Positions 5,141-12,880 of a stretch of DNA of 24,854 bases are shown one piece after another. A program made the position numbers and the translations under genes. Positions within the stretch are counted from its first letter, which is position 1; each line of letters opens with the position of its first letter. The stretch is taken from positions 1 to 24,854 of IMG/VR virus record IMGVR_UViG_3300028920_000255. The stretch is one strand, 5' to 3'. The notes beneath the pieces are model-generated. The model was not told the DNA's origin. It worked only from the letters and a program-made list of their open reading frames with translations, and ran no database searches. The DNA comes from a virus.

Positions 5141-6363
5141 AACGTAAAATAAGATGCTCTAAAGTATATTATAAATATAAAAAAGCTTTAGAAGATGGCC
5201 ATGAACTTATTTTAAATTATGGCGGAGCAAGATCAAGCAAATCTTATTCGACAGCTCAATTAAAAATACACAGATTTTTAACTTTAAAAAAATATTCTCA
5301 ATTATGGTTAAGGAAAACGCTACCTTCTTTAAAAAGATCAATACTTAGAGATTTTTATACTATAATGTCTTATTATGGTTTAAAGTCAGGACTTCATTAT
5401 CATATCAATAAAACAGATATGCTTGCTACATGTTTGTATAACGGGAATACTATTGATTTTGTAGGTCTTGACAATCCTGAAAAAGCTAAATCATCACAAT
5501 GGAACGAAATTTGGATGGAAGAAGCCACAGATTTTTCATTTGATGATTATTTACAAATGGATTTAAGAACATCTGCGCCTGTTCACAACAAAGGAATAAA
5601 AAATACTTTAACATTAACGTATAACCCCATTGATGAATTTCATTGGATTAAAGAAAAAATATTTGATAATAACAGCATAAAAAAAGCTATTATTCACTCA
5701 ACTTATAAAGATAATCCTGCTTTACAATCTTTATATAAACAAAGAATTGAAAACCTTATAAACCAAGATATAAATTATTACAGAGTATACGCCAAAGGAT
5801 TATGGGGAAGGCTTGAGAACCTTATTTATAGTAATTGGTCAGAATTTAAAAATCATATTCCTGAAGGTGATGATGTTATATACGGCCTTGATTTTGGATA
5901 TGTAAATGAATCTGTTTTGGATAAAATAACATTAAAGAGACAAAAAAAAGGACTCCCAACAAAAGCATTTGTAGAAGAATTGATTTACGAATCAGGATTG
6001 ACAAACGAAATGCTTATTAAAAGAATGGATGAAGTTTTACCAAATAAAAAAGTTATGATTTACGCAGATCACAACAAGCCTGATTTTATAGATAAAATAA
6101 AAGAAGCCGGCTATTGCAATGTATTTCTTGCCAAAAAAGAAGTGTTAACTGGTATTGATACAGTTAAAAAATATCAACTTCATATTCATCAATCGGCAAC
6201 AAACACTTTAAAAGAAATTAAATCATATTCATGGAAAACAGATAAAAACAAAAGAGTTTTAGAAGAACCAGTTAAATTTATGGATCACGCGATGGATGCA
6301 ATTAGATACGCTTTACATTCTCATGAAAGTAAATACAGCGATATTACTTGTTTTTCTTTTTAA
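5137..6363 (+). CDS. terL: Terminase large subunit (TerL)
   Basis: The ATPase-nuclease that translocates and cuts phage DNA at the portal. The 408 residues contain both domains. The ATPase has Walker A GGARSSKS (29-36), Walker B with catalytic acidic pair IWMEEA (125-130) and a coupling motif LTYNP (160-164). The linker KGLWGRLENLIYSNW (220-234) is characteristic of the PBSX/phage terminase family. The RuvC-like nuclease has acidic residues in GLDFGYV (D252), YADHNKP (D311) and FMDHAMDAIRYAL (D383/D387). Length is normal for the family. It is translationally coupled to TerS. A 135-bp gap with its own promoter follows before the portal gene. Confidence 0.95.
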   Translation: MKRKIRCSKVYYKYKKALEDGHELILNYGGARSSKSYSTAQLKIHRFLTLKKYSQLWLRKTLPSLKRSILRDFYTIMSYYGLKSGLHYHINKTDMLATCLYNGNTIDFVGLDNPEKAKSSQWNEIWMEEATDFSFDDYLQMDLRTSAPVHNKGIKNTLTLTYNPIDEFHWIKEKIFDNNSIKKAIIHSTYKDNPALQSLYKQRIENLINQDINYYRVYAKGLWGRLENLIYSNWSEFKNHIPEGDDVIYGLDFGYVNESVLDKITLKRQKKGLPTKAFVEELIYESGLTNEMLIKRMDEVLPNKKVMIYADHNKPDFIDKIKEAGYCNVFLAKKEVLTGIDTVKKYQLHIHQSATNTLKEIKSYSWKTDKNKRVLEEPVKFMDHAMDAIRYALHSHESKYSDITCFSF

Positions 6364-6410
6364 CCGCCGACCTTTTAAATCATCATAAAATATGTTATAT
6401 AAATATTTGA

Positions 6411-6425
6411 GTGCAAATTTTGCAC
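6411..6425 (+). promoter_or_regulatory. Perfect inverted repeat beside the head-gene promoter
   Basis: GTGCAAATTTTGCAC has 6-bp arms (GTGCAA/TTGCAC) around a 3-base centre. It ends 5 bases before the -35 hexamer, which is itself TTGCAA. As a hairpin it is weak and has no directly adjoining U-tract, so an operator or activator site is more likely than a terminator. The binding factor is unknown. Confidence 0.5.
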
Positions 6426-6430
6426 ATATG

Positions 6431-6460
6431 TTGCAATTTTTTCATATATTGTGTTATAAT
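6431..6460 (+). promoter_or_regulatory. Sigma70-type promoter of the head genes
   Basis: TTGCAA at 6431-6436 and TATAAT at 6455-6460 are separated by 18 bases, and TGT precedes the -10 box, making an extended -10 (TGTTATAAT). Transcription should start near 6467, about 32 bases before the portal ATG. The promoter lies in the only sizeable gap between terL and the portal gene. Confidence 0.7.
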
Positions 6461-6498
6461 GATATTGTATTCATGTTCAGTTGCCTTTTCGAGGAAAA

Positions 6499-8610
6499 AT
6501 GTTTAATTTTATCAAATCCAAAATAAGTGACTTTGCAACAAGATCTTTTAGAAGTATAAGTGGAGAAATGTTTGCACGCGGTTTTTCAATGTTTGATATT
6601 GAAAGCCGATTTGGCGAAAAAGTTGTTGAACCGTTTAAGCAGGTTGATTTTGTTAATGCTTGTATACGCGAAATAGCTGAAGATATTTCAATGGTTCCAT
6701 TAAAGATTTATTCTCTTGATAAAGACAATCAAGAAATACCTATTGATTCTAATGATAAATTATATAAGTTGTTCGATAACCCTAACCCTTATATGGGAAA
6801 ACAGTCATTTATTGAGGGAACAAGCACGTTTACAAATATGAGAGGCGAATGTGTTATTATTGCAGAAAGACCGCGTATTGATGCAATACCTTTAAATTTT
6901 TATCCTGTTGATGCCAAATTATTAAAACCTATAATTGATAAAAGAACTAATCATATCATTAAATGGAAATATACTTTTACTACACCAGATGGAGCGCAGC
7001 AAGAATATTATTATGAACCTTTTGATATAATTCAAACAAAATTATTTAACCCTTTTGATTTCTTTAGAGGGCTTAACCCTCTTATAGCTTATATGATGAA
7101 AGCAAATACGTTATACAACGCCGATATTTATAATGAAAAATTCTTTTCAAACGGTGCGAATGTTTCAGGCTTCTTGCTTGCAAAAGAAGTTATGGGAGAA
7201 ACACAGCTAAAGCAGCTTGAAGCACACATGAATAAATATAAAGGTTCACGTAAAGCTTTTCAGACAATGTTTATAAACGGAAACGTAGATTATAAACAAG
7301 CAAAAGTTACCCATGAAGAAATGCAATTTTTAAAAACAAATTTTCAAAACGGTAAATCTATTTGTATGGCTTATGGAATGAACATCGCAAAATTAGGATG
7401 GTCAGACGAGGTTAAAAGTTTTGGCAGTCATAAAGAAATAAACAAAGAGCATTGGGAAGATTGCATACAGCCTCATGGGAATAGACTTGTAAATGCTTTT
7501 AATAATCAGTTTATGAGATATATTTATAACGGCAAATATAGAGTTAAATTTGATTATTCAGGTATTGATGCATTAAAAGAAGCTGAAAAAGAAAAGGCTG
7601 AAACAGCTAAATTATATTTTAGTATGGCGGTTCCTTTTAATGATATTAACAAAAAATTAAATCTTGGTTTTGAATCGATAGAAGGAGGGGATGTTGGATA
7701 CTTACCAATTAATCTTATACCTTCAACAGAAATTGGAGGAGAAGAAGAAGAAACAACAACAGACGAAGAAAGCAAAGAAAAAAATTATTTCAATGTATCT
7801 AAATTCAAAGAAATAGAAGATAAATTTGTTAATAAATTTTCTGAACATGTTGTTAAAGCAGCAAAAACTAAAATAGAAAAACAAAAAGAAATATATATTA
7901 AACTACAAAGGCCTATTGAAAAACAGTTTTTAGGTAAATTAAAAAAATATTTTATAGAGCAACGAAGCAGAGTTATTAAGCGTTTTAATGCTGAATTTAA
8001 TAAAGATTTAACAAGTGATGTTTTTCAGATCAAAAGCGAAACAGATAAATTAAAAAAAGTTTTGGCACCTTTATTTGAATTAGGTTTAGAAACAGGAGCG
8101 CAAAGCATAGCTGAATTGTTAGGTAATGCAGATTTTGAGTTTAAACCGATTGGCGTTTTTGCCGATTTTATAAATTTAAAAATAAAAACTATTCCTAAAA
8201 TTGTTTTGACTACTATTGAAAATGAGTTGAGAAGGACTATAAAAGAGGGAATTGAAGCCGGCGAAGGTATTAATGAATTAACAGATAGAATAAAAGCTAC
8301 TTATAGCACTATAGACAGATCGGGAGCGTTAAGAATAGCAAGAACGGAATCGGCATCAGCTATAAGCAAAGGCAGATATGAAGAAATGAAAATTGAAGGT
8401 GTTAAAAAACACACCTGGCTCACTGCAGCAGATGAAAACGTTAGAGACGGCCAAAAAGGAACATTTGACCACGCATCATTAGAAGGAATGACAATTGAAA
8501 TAGGAAAATCTTTTAATGATGATAATTTAAAATTCCCAGGTGATCCAGACGCTTCGCCTGGCGACATCATTAATTGCAGATGTCATACAATACCAGTGTT
8601 GGAGGATTAA
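6499..8610 (+). CDS. Portal protein fused to a MuF-like C-terminal domain
   Basis: Forms the dodecameric ring through which DNA enters the head and carries a minor head protein domain at its end. I choose ATG 6499 (703 aa, MFNFIKSKI...) because CGAGG lies just upstream; a TTG at 6481 is in frame but has no SD. Residues 1 to about 410 match HK97-type portals: NACIREIAEDISMVPLKIY near 50-65, LFDNPNPYMG, and the helical NFQNGKSICMAYG segment. A Glu-rich linker (EEEETTTDEES) and a helical region follow. The last 125 residues are the Mu gpF-like fold: RIARTES (613-618 region), HTWLTAADENVRDGQ, then GDIINCRCH with C693 and C695. No toxin domain follows the CRC motif. Confidence 0.9.
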   Translation: MFNFIKSKISDFATRSFRSISGEMFARGFSMFDIESRFGEKVVEPFKQVDFVNACIREIAEDISMVPLKIYSLDKDNQEIPIDSNDKLYKLFDNPNPYMGKQSFIEGTSTFTNMRGECVIIAERPRIDAIPLNFYPVDAKLLKPIIDKRTNHIIKWKYTFTTPDGAQQEYYYEPFDIIQTKLFNPFDFFRGLNPLIAYMMKANTLYNADIYNEKFFSNGANVSGFLLAKEVMGETQLKQLEAHMNKYKGSRKAFQTMFINGNVDYKQAKVTHEEMQFLKTNFQNGKSICMAYGMNIAKLGWSDEVKSFGSHKEINKEHWEDCIQPHGNRLVNAFNNQFMRYIYNGKYRVKFDYSGIDALKEAEKEKAETAKLYFSMAVPFNDINKKLNLGFESIEGGDVGYLPINLIPSTEIGGEEEETTTDEESKEKNYFNVSKFKEIEDKFVNKFSEHVVKAAKTKIEKQKEIYIKLQRPIEKQFLGKLKKYFIEQRSRVIKRFNAEFNKDLTSDVFQIKSETDKLKKVLAPLFELGLETGAQSIAELLGNADFEFKPIGVFADFINLKIKTIPKIVLTTIENELRRTIKEGIEAGEGINELTDRIKATYSTIDRSGALRIARTESASAISKGRYEEMKIEGVKKHTWLTAADENVRDGQKGTFDHASLEGMTIEIGKSFNDDNLKFPGDPDASPGDIINCRCHTIPVLED

Positions 8611-9567
8611 ATGGAAAAAGATAAAAAAGATGTTTTGAAATTAAACGAAAAAGGATTTATTGAAAGCATTGCAGTTGTTAAAAAAATAGATAAAGAGAAT
8701 TATACTGTTGATGTTGTTGTAAGTTCTGAAGCACTTGACAGACACGGTTCAATTATAAGAATAAAAGGTTGGGAATTGTCAAATTACGCTAAATTGCCAG
8801 TATTACAGAATTGTCATAAAGCTTGGGACGTTATGGATACTATAGGCAAAGCGTTAAAAGTATGGAAAGACAATAAAAATAAACAGCTTATTGCAAGATT
8901 TCAATATTTTGTTGGCGAAAACAATACAGCCGCTGATTATGCATGGACTATGATCGAAAAATTTGGATTAGCTGCTTATTCAGTAGGATTTCAACCTAAA
9001 GATACTGAAAAAATAACTGAATCTGATAAAAAAGAATTTCCTGATCTGTGGGTTATTTTTAATAATCAAGAATTACTTGAGATTTCTCATGTTGGAATAC
9101 CAGCAAATCCAGAAGCAGTTTTAAATTCTTTTGATCAAATAGAAAATATAAATATCAGGAATGAATATAAAAAGAAATTTAATGAAGAGGAGTGGAAAAA
9201 AGCTATGGCAGATTTAAAAATAAAACATTGTGAAATTATAGAATCTTCATATGAAGAAACTGAAACAAAAACAGAAAATACTACTGAAGAAAAAAATATT
9301 GATGATACTGTTGTAAAAACATTTGAAAAAGCAATTACAAGATTTTCAGAAACTATGCAAAGAATGACAAATGTTTTAGACGATAAAGTTGATCGTCTTG
9401 AAAATGGTTTAAAAGAAAATGCAGATGAAAACTCCGAGGCAGGTTCTCAAAATGATGAACAACTGTCTAACGGAGAAAATAACTCTGATGTTTCTTTAAA
9501 TATAGAAGACACTTATAAATTATTTGAAGAAGAATTTGTAAACAAATTCAAGAAAGGAGACAAATAA
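8611..9567 (+). CDS. Prohead protease (S78 family) with long C-terminal tail
   Basis: Processes the prohead during maturation by removing capsid N-termini. ATG 8611 directly follows the portal stop, with GGAGG upstream. The HK97-type S78 core covers residues 1-171: catalytic His in LPVLQNCHK (H69), catalytic Ser in AAYSVGFQP (S124), and the conserved ELLEISHVGIPANPEA segment (154-169). Residues from about 172 to 318 are extra. They are acidic and Glu/Thr/Asn-rich and contain a probable coiled coil around 238-272 (FEKAITRFSETMQRMTNVL...). Family members often carry such a tail as a scaffold, so a scaffolding role here is an inference. It is followed one base later by the capsid gene. Confidence 0.9.
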   Translation: MEKDKKDVLKLNEKGFIESIAVVKKIDKENYTVDVVVSSEALDRHGSIIRIKGWELSNYAKLPVLQNCHKAWDVMDTIGKALKVWKDNKNKQLIARFQYFVGENNTAADYAWTMIEKFGLAAYSVGFQPKDTEKITESDKKEFPDLWVIFNNQELLEISHVGIPANPEAVLNSFDQIENINIRNEYKKKFNEEEWKKAMADLKIKHCEIIESSYEETETKTENTTEEKNIDDTVVKTFEKAITRFSETMQRMTNVLDDKVDRLENGLKENADENSEAGSQNDEQLSNGENNSDVSLNIEDTYKLFEEEFVNKFKKGDK

Positions 9568-9568
9568 A

Positions 9569-10828
9569 ATGGATAAAATTAAAAAATTATTTGCTGAAAT
9601 GAGAACAGCAACCGAAACACTTATCGGCGAAACTGTAGAAGCAAAGAAAAAAGAACTGCAGGAAAACATCGATAAGATGGGTGAAGAAATTAAAAAAAGA
9701 GTTGATGATCTTGAGGAAGCTGCTAAAAAAAGTCAGAATGTTCCTGGTTTATCAGAAGCACTCGAAAAGAAAAGTTTTGATTTTCAAATTTTCTTTTACA
9801 ACATGCACAAAGTAAGAAGCACATCAAAAGAAATTAAAACTGTTTTCGAAGAAAATAACGGCGGTTATGAATATGAAGTTTTGAAAGCTATATCTCAACA
9901 AAGAGGCATGTCTACCATTATTGGCGAAGACGGAGGTTTCATTGTCAACGATCAGGTGCTTCAAGGCAGTATGATTGAATTTCTTAAACCTAAATCAACA
10001 CTTATGAAGCTTGGGCCGACTGTATTTTCAAACTTAACAGGCGGACAGTTTATTATCGGAAAACAAACTGATGATGTTGCTGCTTCATGGGGAGGCGAAG
10101 GTAAATCTTTATCAGAAACACAGATTAAAGCAGGAAAAGTTATTTTAAGGCCTAAAAAAATTGGAACTTTGGTTATAGTTCCAAATGAATTTAAACAGAG
10201 AAATACTATTGTTGGTGTTGATGCGTGGATCAGAAAACAGCTACAGGAAAAAATTGCACTTGCTATTGATGCAGCTGCTTATTACGGAAGCGGAAACGAA
10301 TATGAACCGCTTGGCCTTGCAAATAGAGATGGAATTAAAATCATTTCAATCGGAACAAATGGCGGTTTATTTGATTTTGACACAGCTCTTGATATGCAAG
10401 CATATACAATGGAAACAGATTCATATGATGAAAACGGTAATAACGGTTGGTTGATGCACACTAAAGTTATGAATAGAATGCGTAAAATAAGAATTGCAAA
10501 TTATTCAGCTCAAACAGATGGGACATATGTTACACCGCCTTTAATGTCTGTTAAGAAATTAAGGGAAATGTTAGGCGAAAATATGCAGTATACAACTTTA
10601 TTACGAGACGATCTTACAAAAAATGCAGGCACAAATCTTTGCGAAGCATATTATGGCAACTGGGAAAATATGTTTGTAGGATTTTGGAACGGTTTAAAAT
10701 TTGCTGTTTCTGATGATTATAAATTCAATACAGATGAATACGCAATTAGGGTTACACAGGAATGTGACATCAATGTTGCGCATATCGAATCATTTTCATA
10801 TTGTAAAGACGCTGATCCAGCGGCATAA
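9569..10828 (+). CDS. Major capsid protein, HK97 fold
   Basis: The main shell protein. ATG 9569 has a strong AAAGGAG site about 9 bases upstream. Residues 1-60 form a charged coiled coil (TVEAKKKELQENIDKMGEE), which looks like the delta domain removed by the protease. Cleavage is plausible near residues 105-120 (SQQRGMSTIIGEDGG). The fold body follows, with family-typical segments: GGFIVNDQVLQGSMIEFLKPKS, AASWGGEGKSLSET, LVIVPNEF, AIDAAAYYGSGNEYEPLGL, NNGWLMHTKVMNRMRKI and a C-terminal RVTQECDINVAHIESFSYCKDA. Length (419 aa) is usual. It should be the most highly expressed gene, together with the next one, because a terminator lies just after them. Confidence 0.95.
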   Translation: MDKIKKLFAEMRTATETLIGETVEAKKKELQENIDKMGEEIKKRVDDLEEAAKKSQNVPGLSEALEKKSFDFQIFFYNMHKVRSTSKEIKTVFEENNGGYEYEVLKAISQQRGMSTIIGEDGGFIVNDQVLQGSMIEFLKPKSTLMKLGPTVFSNLTGGQFIIGKQTDDVAASWGGEGKSLSETQIKAGKVILRPKKIGTLVIVPNEFKQRNTIVGVDAWIRKQLQEKIALAIDAAAYYGSGNEYEPLGLANRDGIKIISIGTNGGLFDFDTALDMQAYTMETDSYDENGNNGWLMHTKVMNRMRKIRIANYSAQTDGTYVTPPLMSVKKLREMLGENMQYTTLLRDDLTKNAGTNLCEAYYGNWENMFVGFWNGLKFAVSDDYKFNTDEYAIRVTQECDINVAHIESFSYCKDADPAA

Positions 10829-10849
10829 TTTTAAGAAAGGAGAAATATT

Positions 10850-11266
10850 ATGAGTTCATTAGTAGGCGAAAGAATTAAAGTAATGCAAACACTAAAAGCA
10901 CAGTCAAATGCTAAAGATGGCGTTGCTGAAGATGGTGTTGGCGTAGACAGAACAGGATTTCATTCAGCGGTATTGGCTTTTAATTTAGGAGCAGCAAGCG
11001 GAACTCCAACAAGTTATACAGCAGCTGTAAAACTTCAGGAAAGCGATGATAATGCATCTTTTTCAGATGTTTCTGGTCAAGCCTTAGCTTTGACAGATGC
11101 AGATGAAGATACATTATCTTTACTTGATGCAATAGATTTAAGAGGTTTAAAACAATATATCAGAGCTACGGTTACAGTTACATTTACTGGTGGAACTTCG
11201 CCAGAAGCTGTTTATGCTTGCAATATTATACTCGGAGATGCAGACGCAGAACCGGTATCATACTAA
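10850..11266 (+). CDS. Putative capsid decoration (head auxiliary) protein
   Basis: A 138-residue, acidic, Ala/Gly/Thr-rich protein immediately after the capsid gene with a strong AGAAAGGAG site. The sequence VDRTGFHSAVLAFNLGAASG, then KLQESDDNASFSDVSG, LRGLKQYIRATVTVTFTGGTSPEA and NIILGDAD follows a pattern often found next to HK97-type capsid genes. In that pattern, beta-rich 'D-R-x-G...A...KLQ-x-SDDg..wtDV.G...lRg.kqYiR' proteins are annotated as hypothetical or decoration proteins. The role is inferred from position and the beta-rich composition. It lies between the capsid gene and a terminator, so it is probably made in large amounts. Confidence 0.65.
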   Translation: MSSLVGERIKVMQTLKAQSNAKDGVAEDGVGVDRTGFHSAVLAFNLGAASGTPTSYTAAVKLQESDDNASFSDVSGQALALTDADEDTLSLLDAIDLRGLKQYIRATVTVTFTGGTSPEAVYACNIILGDADAEPVSY

Positions 11267-11282
11267 AAATAAAAAATAATTT

Positions 11283-11310
11283 AAGCCGGGCTTCGGCTCG
11301 GCTTTTATTT
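11283..11310 (+). terminator. Intrinsic terminator with cUUCGg tetraloop
   Basis: AAGCCGGGC pairs with GCTCGGCTT (9 bp with one G-U) around the loop TTCG closed by C-G, the very stable cUUCGg tetraloop. TTATTT follows at 11305-11310, a short and imperfect U-tract that continues the TT ending the stem. It lies 16 bases after the decoration protein gene and directly before the SD of the next gene. I see no promoter after it, so downstream genes probably depend on readthrough. Confidence 0.85.
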
Positions 11311-11320
11311 GGAGGAAAAT

Positions 11321-11587
11321 ATGGCAAAAGATTTTAATATTATTAAAGCAGATGAAAAAATTATTACAGAAGTAAAAAAAGGTAAAATATATAAAGAAAA
11401 AAGAAACAATGGTTTTGTTTCAAAAGGCGAAGGTCACAAAATAGTATTAACAAAACTTGAATATATGAAAAATTTGCACAAATTAAAATACATTGATGCA
11501 TACGAAGAAAAACCTGCTAAAAAACCTATTGCAAAACCTAAAGAAGAAAAACCTGCTGCAAAATATAAAAAGAAAGATAAAGAATAA
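11321..11587 (+). CDS. Small basic protein with Lys/Pro/Ala tail (88 aa)
   Basis: ATG 11321 is chosen over the in-frame TTG at 11309 because GGAGG (11311-11315) precedes it at a normal distance, and the TTG lies in the terminator U-tract. Residues 1-62 look like a small alpha/beta unit (IITEVKKGKIY...KIVLTKLEYMKNLHKLKYI). The last 27 residues are low complexity: EEKPAKKPIAKPKEEKPAAKY and a KKKDKE end. Small proteins with a charged flexible tail often sit between decoration and connector genes, but their roles are mostly unknown. It ends at TAA 11585-11587, overlapping the next start by one base (TAATG). Confidence 0.65.
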   Translation: MAKDFNIIKADEKIITEVKKGKIYKEKRNNGFVSKGEGHKIVLTKLEYMKNLHKLKYIDAYEEKPAKKPIAKPKEEKPAAKYKKKDKE

Positions 11588-11688
11588 TGAATATACGTCA
11601 CACAGCAATGATTTCACCGCTTAATTATCCAATGGGTAAACCTGAAGAAGTTAAGAAAGATGATGATAAAAAGAAGGAAAGCAAATAA
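11587..11688 (+). CDS. 33-aa miniprotein
   Basis: A short ORF, ATG 11587-11589 to TAA 11686-11688, with TAATG junctions at both ends. It exactly bridges the two flanking genes and would couple their translation. The product begins MNIRHTAMISPLNYPMGK and ends in a very charged tail, KKDDDKKKESK. AAAGAAAG (11571-11578) may serve as a weak SD. It has no recognisable family. The precise stop-start overlaps on both sides argue for a real reading frame rather than a spacer. Confidence 0.6.
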   Translation: MNIRHTAMISPLNYPMGKPEEVKKDDDKKKESK

Positions 11689-12266
11689 TGCCAATAGCAC
11701 TTATTTCAGTTGATGATCTAAAAAGAGCGTTAGGAATGCAATCTTGCAATGATTCTGAAGTTGATGATGAATTACAAGAAATAATTTACGATACTTCTGA
11801 AGACATTGAAGAATATTTAAATCGTAAGTTGAAAAAAGAACCGCGAATATTTAGAACAACAAGCGGTGAAATTAATACTTTTTTACCTGCATATCCTATT
11901 GATGAAAGTGAGACATTTTCAATAACGGTTGATGGAATAGTTTACGAAAAAGATACTGATTATTTTGTATGGCCGGATACCGGAATTGTTGAGTTTTATT
12001 TTCCAGATTATCCGATAGAGCCTAAAAATATTACCATCAATTATACTGGCGGTTATGAAGAAACAACAAGTATCTTAAGTGTTCCTCGAGGAATAAGAAA
12101 AGCTGCAAAATTACAGTGTATGTATGAATATCAAAATAAAAATAGAGTTGGCCAAAAATCTGTTTCTTATTCAGATGGAAGCGTAACGCAATTTGAAACA
12201 GGTCAATTTATAACAAGAGTAAAAGATATATTAAATAAATATAGGAAAATAACAACAGGATACTGA
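11688..12266 (+). CDS. Head-tail connector (HK97 gp6 / SPP1 gp15-like adaptor)
   Basis: Probably forms the ring under the portal that links head to tail. The 192 residues match the connector family pattern. An N-terminal helical part (ISVDDLKRALGM...DDELQEIIYDTSEDIEEYLNR) is followed by a beta section (about 55-125) with ITVDGIVYEKDTDYFVWPDTGIVEF and ITINYTGGYEE. A C-terminal helical part (VPRGIRKAAKLQCMYEYQNKN, 135-157) comes last. The 'dy.v.pdtG.v.f......i.I.Y.gGy' section and the 'vP.gi..A...q..y' helix are the most family-like. AAGGAAAG upstream is the SD, and the gene ends in a TGATG junction with the next. Confidence 0.8.
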   Translation: MPIALISVDDLKRALGMQSCNDSEVDDELQEIIYDTSEDIEEYLNRKLKKEPRIFRTTSGEINTFLPAYPIDESETFSITVDGIVYEKDTDYFVWPDTGIVEFYFPDYPIEPKNITINYTGGYEETTSILSVPRGIRKAAKLQCMYEYQNKNRVGQKSVSYSDGSVTQFETGQFITRVKDILNKYRKITTGY

Positions 12267-12880
12267 TGAATTTTACAATAACTTTAGAAGATAAAAAACT
12301 TAAAATAAACTTAAAGAAAATGACTAAAACAATTTTTAACGCCGTGATCAAAGAGATGAAAAATCAAAGCGTTAAATTAACTAATTATACTAAAATTCAT
12401 CATTTAAGAGGCGGAACAACAGATAGTAAGCTTAGAGTAAGAAGCGGACAATTATTAAGGACTACACGCGCAAAAAAGACTGAAAAACAATCAGGAATTA
12501 TAAAAGGCGGTGTTGTGTTCGGTGTTAAATACGCATCGATACACGTAGGAAGAAAAGGACAGGTAACAACTATAAAAGCTAAACCGGGTAAAGCGTTAAG
12601 CATTCCATTACCTCCTGCATTAACTCCTGCCGGCGTATTGAGAAAACCGCCAAGAGAATACAACGATCTGCAAATGATAAAAAGAGAAGGCCGACCGCCT
12701 TTATTGGCAAAAATATTTAAAAATAAAGTTGTGCCTTATTTTGTATTAAAAAAATCAGTTAAAGTTAAAAGTAGGGTGCATCCCGAAGATATTTTAAACG
12801 CAAACAAAAACAGTATTATATCAGGTTTTAGAAAAGCAATAACAGAAGCTATTGAAAGGAAGTTGGCAAGTGGCCAGTAA
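12266..12880 (+). CDS. HK97 gp10-like head-tail completion protein
   Basis: Probably a neck or tail-completion component. The 204-residue protein is basic. After an N-terminal helix (KMTKTIFNAVIKEMKNQS), it has LRVRSGQLLRTTR, GGVVFGVKYASIHVGRKGQVTTIKAKPGKALSIPLPP and a late PYFVLKKSVKVKSRVHPEDI. Proteins of the HK97-gp10 and Mu gpG-like families share the same sequence of features: 'l..rtG.L..s', 'v..gv.YA..he.G', then 'v..k.ala.p' and a final 'p.r.fl'. The assignment rests on that and on the position between connector and tail tube. The last 11 bases overlap the next gene. Confidence 0.75.
   Translation: MNFTITLEDKKLKINLKKMTKTIFNAVIKEMKNQSVKLTNYTKIHHLRGGTTDSKLRVRSGQLLRTTRAKKTEKQSGIIKGGVVFGVKYASIHVGRKGQVTTIKAKPGKALSIPLPPALTPAGVLRKPPREYNDLQMIKREGRPPLLAKIFKNKVVPYFVLKKSVKVKSRVHPEDILNANKNSIISGFRKAITEAIERKLASGQ

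Noticed and set aside
6411-6425. Hairpin after terL as a terminator
   Set aside because: Its 6-bp AT-containing stem is weak and not followed directly by a U-tract, and it lies immediately before a promoter, so an operator is more likely.
6481-6498. TTG 6481 as the portal start
   Set aside because: It has no SD, while ATG 6499 follows CGAGG and gives the usual short portal N-terminus.
8236-8610. Polymorphic toxin domain at the end of the MuF protein
   Set aside because: The chain stops about 8 residues after the CRC motif, leaving no room for an effector domain.
10185-10454. Overlapping + strand ORF inside the capsid gene
   Set aside because: Different frame within the highly conserved HK97-fold coding region, no SD, unusual composition; a shadow ORF.
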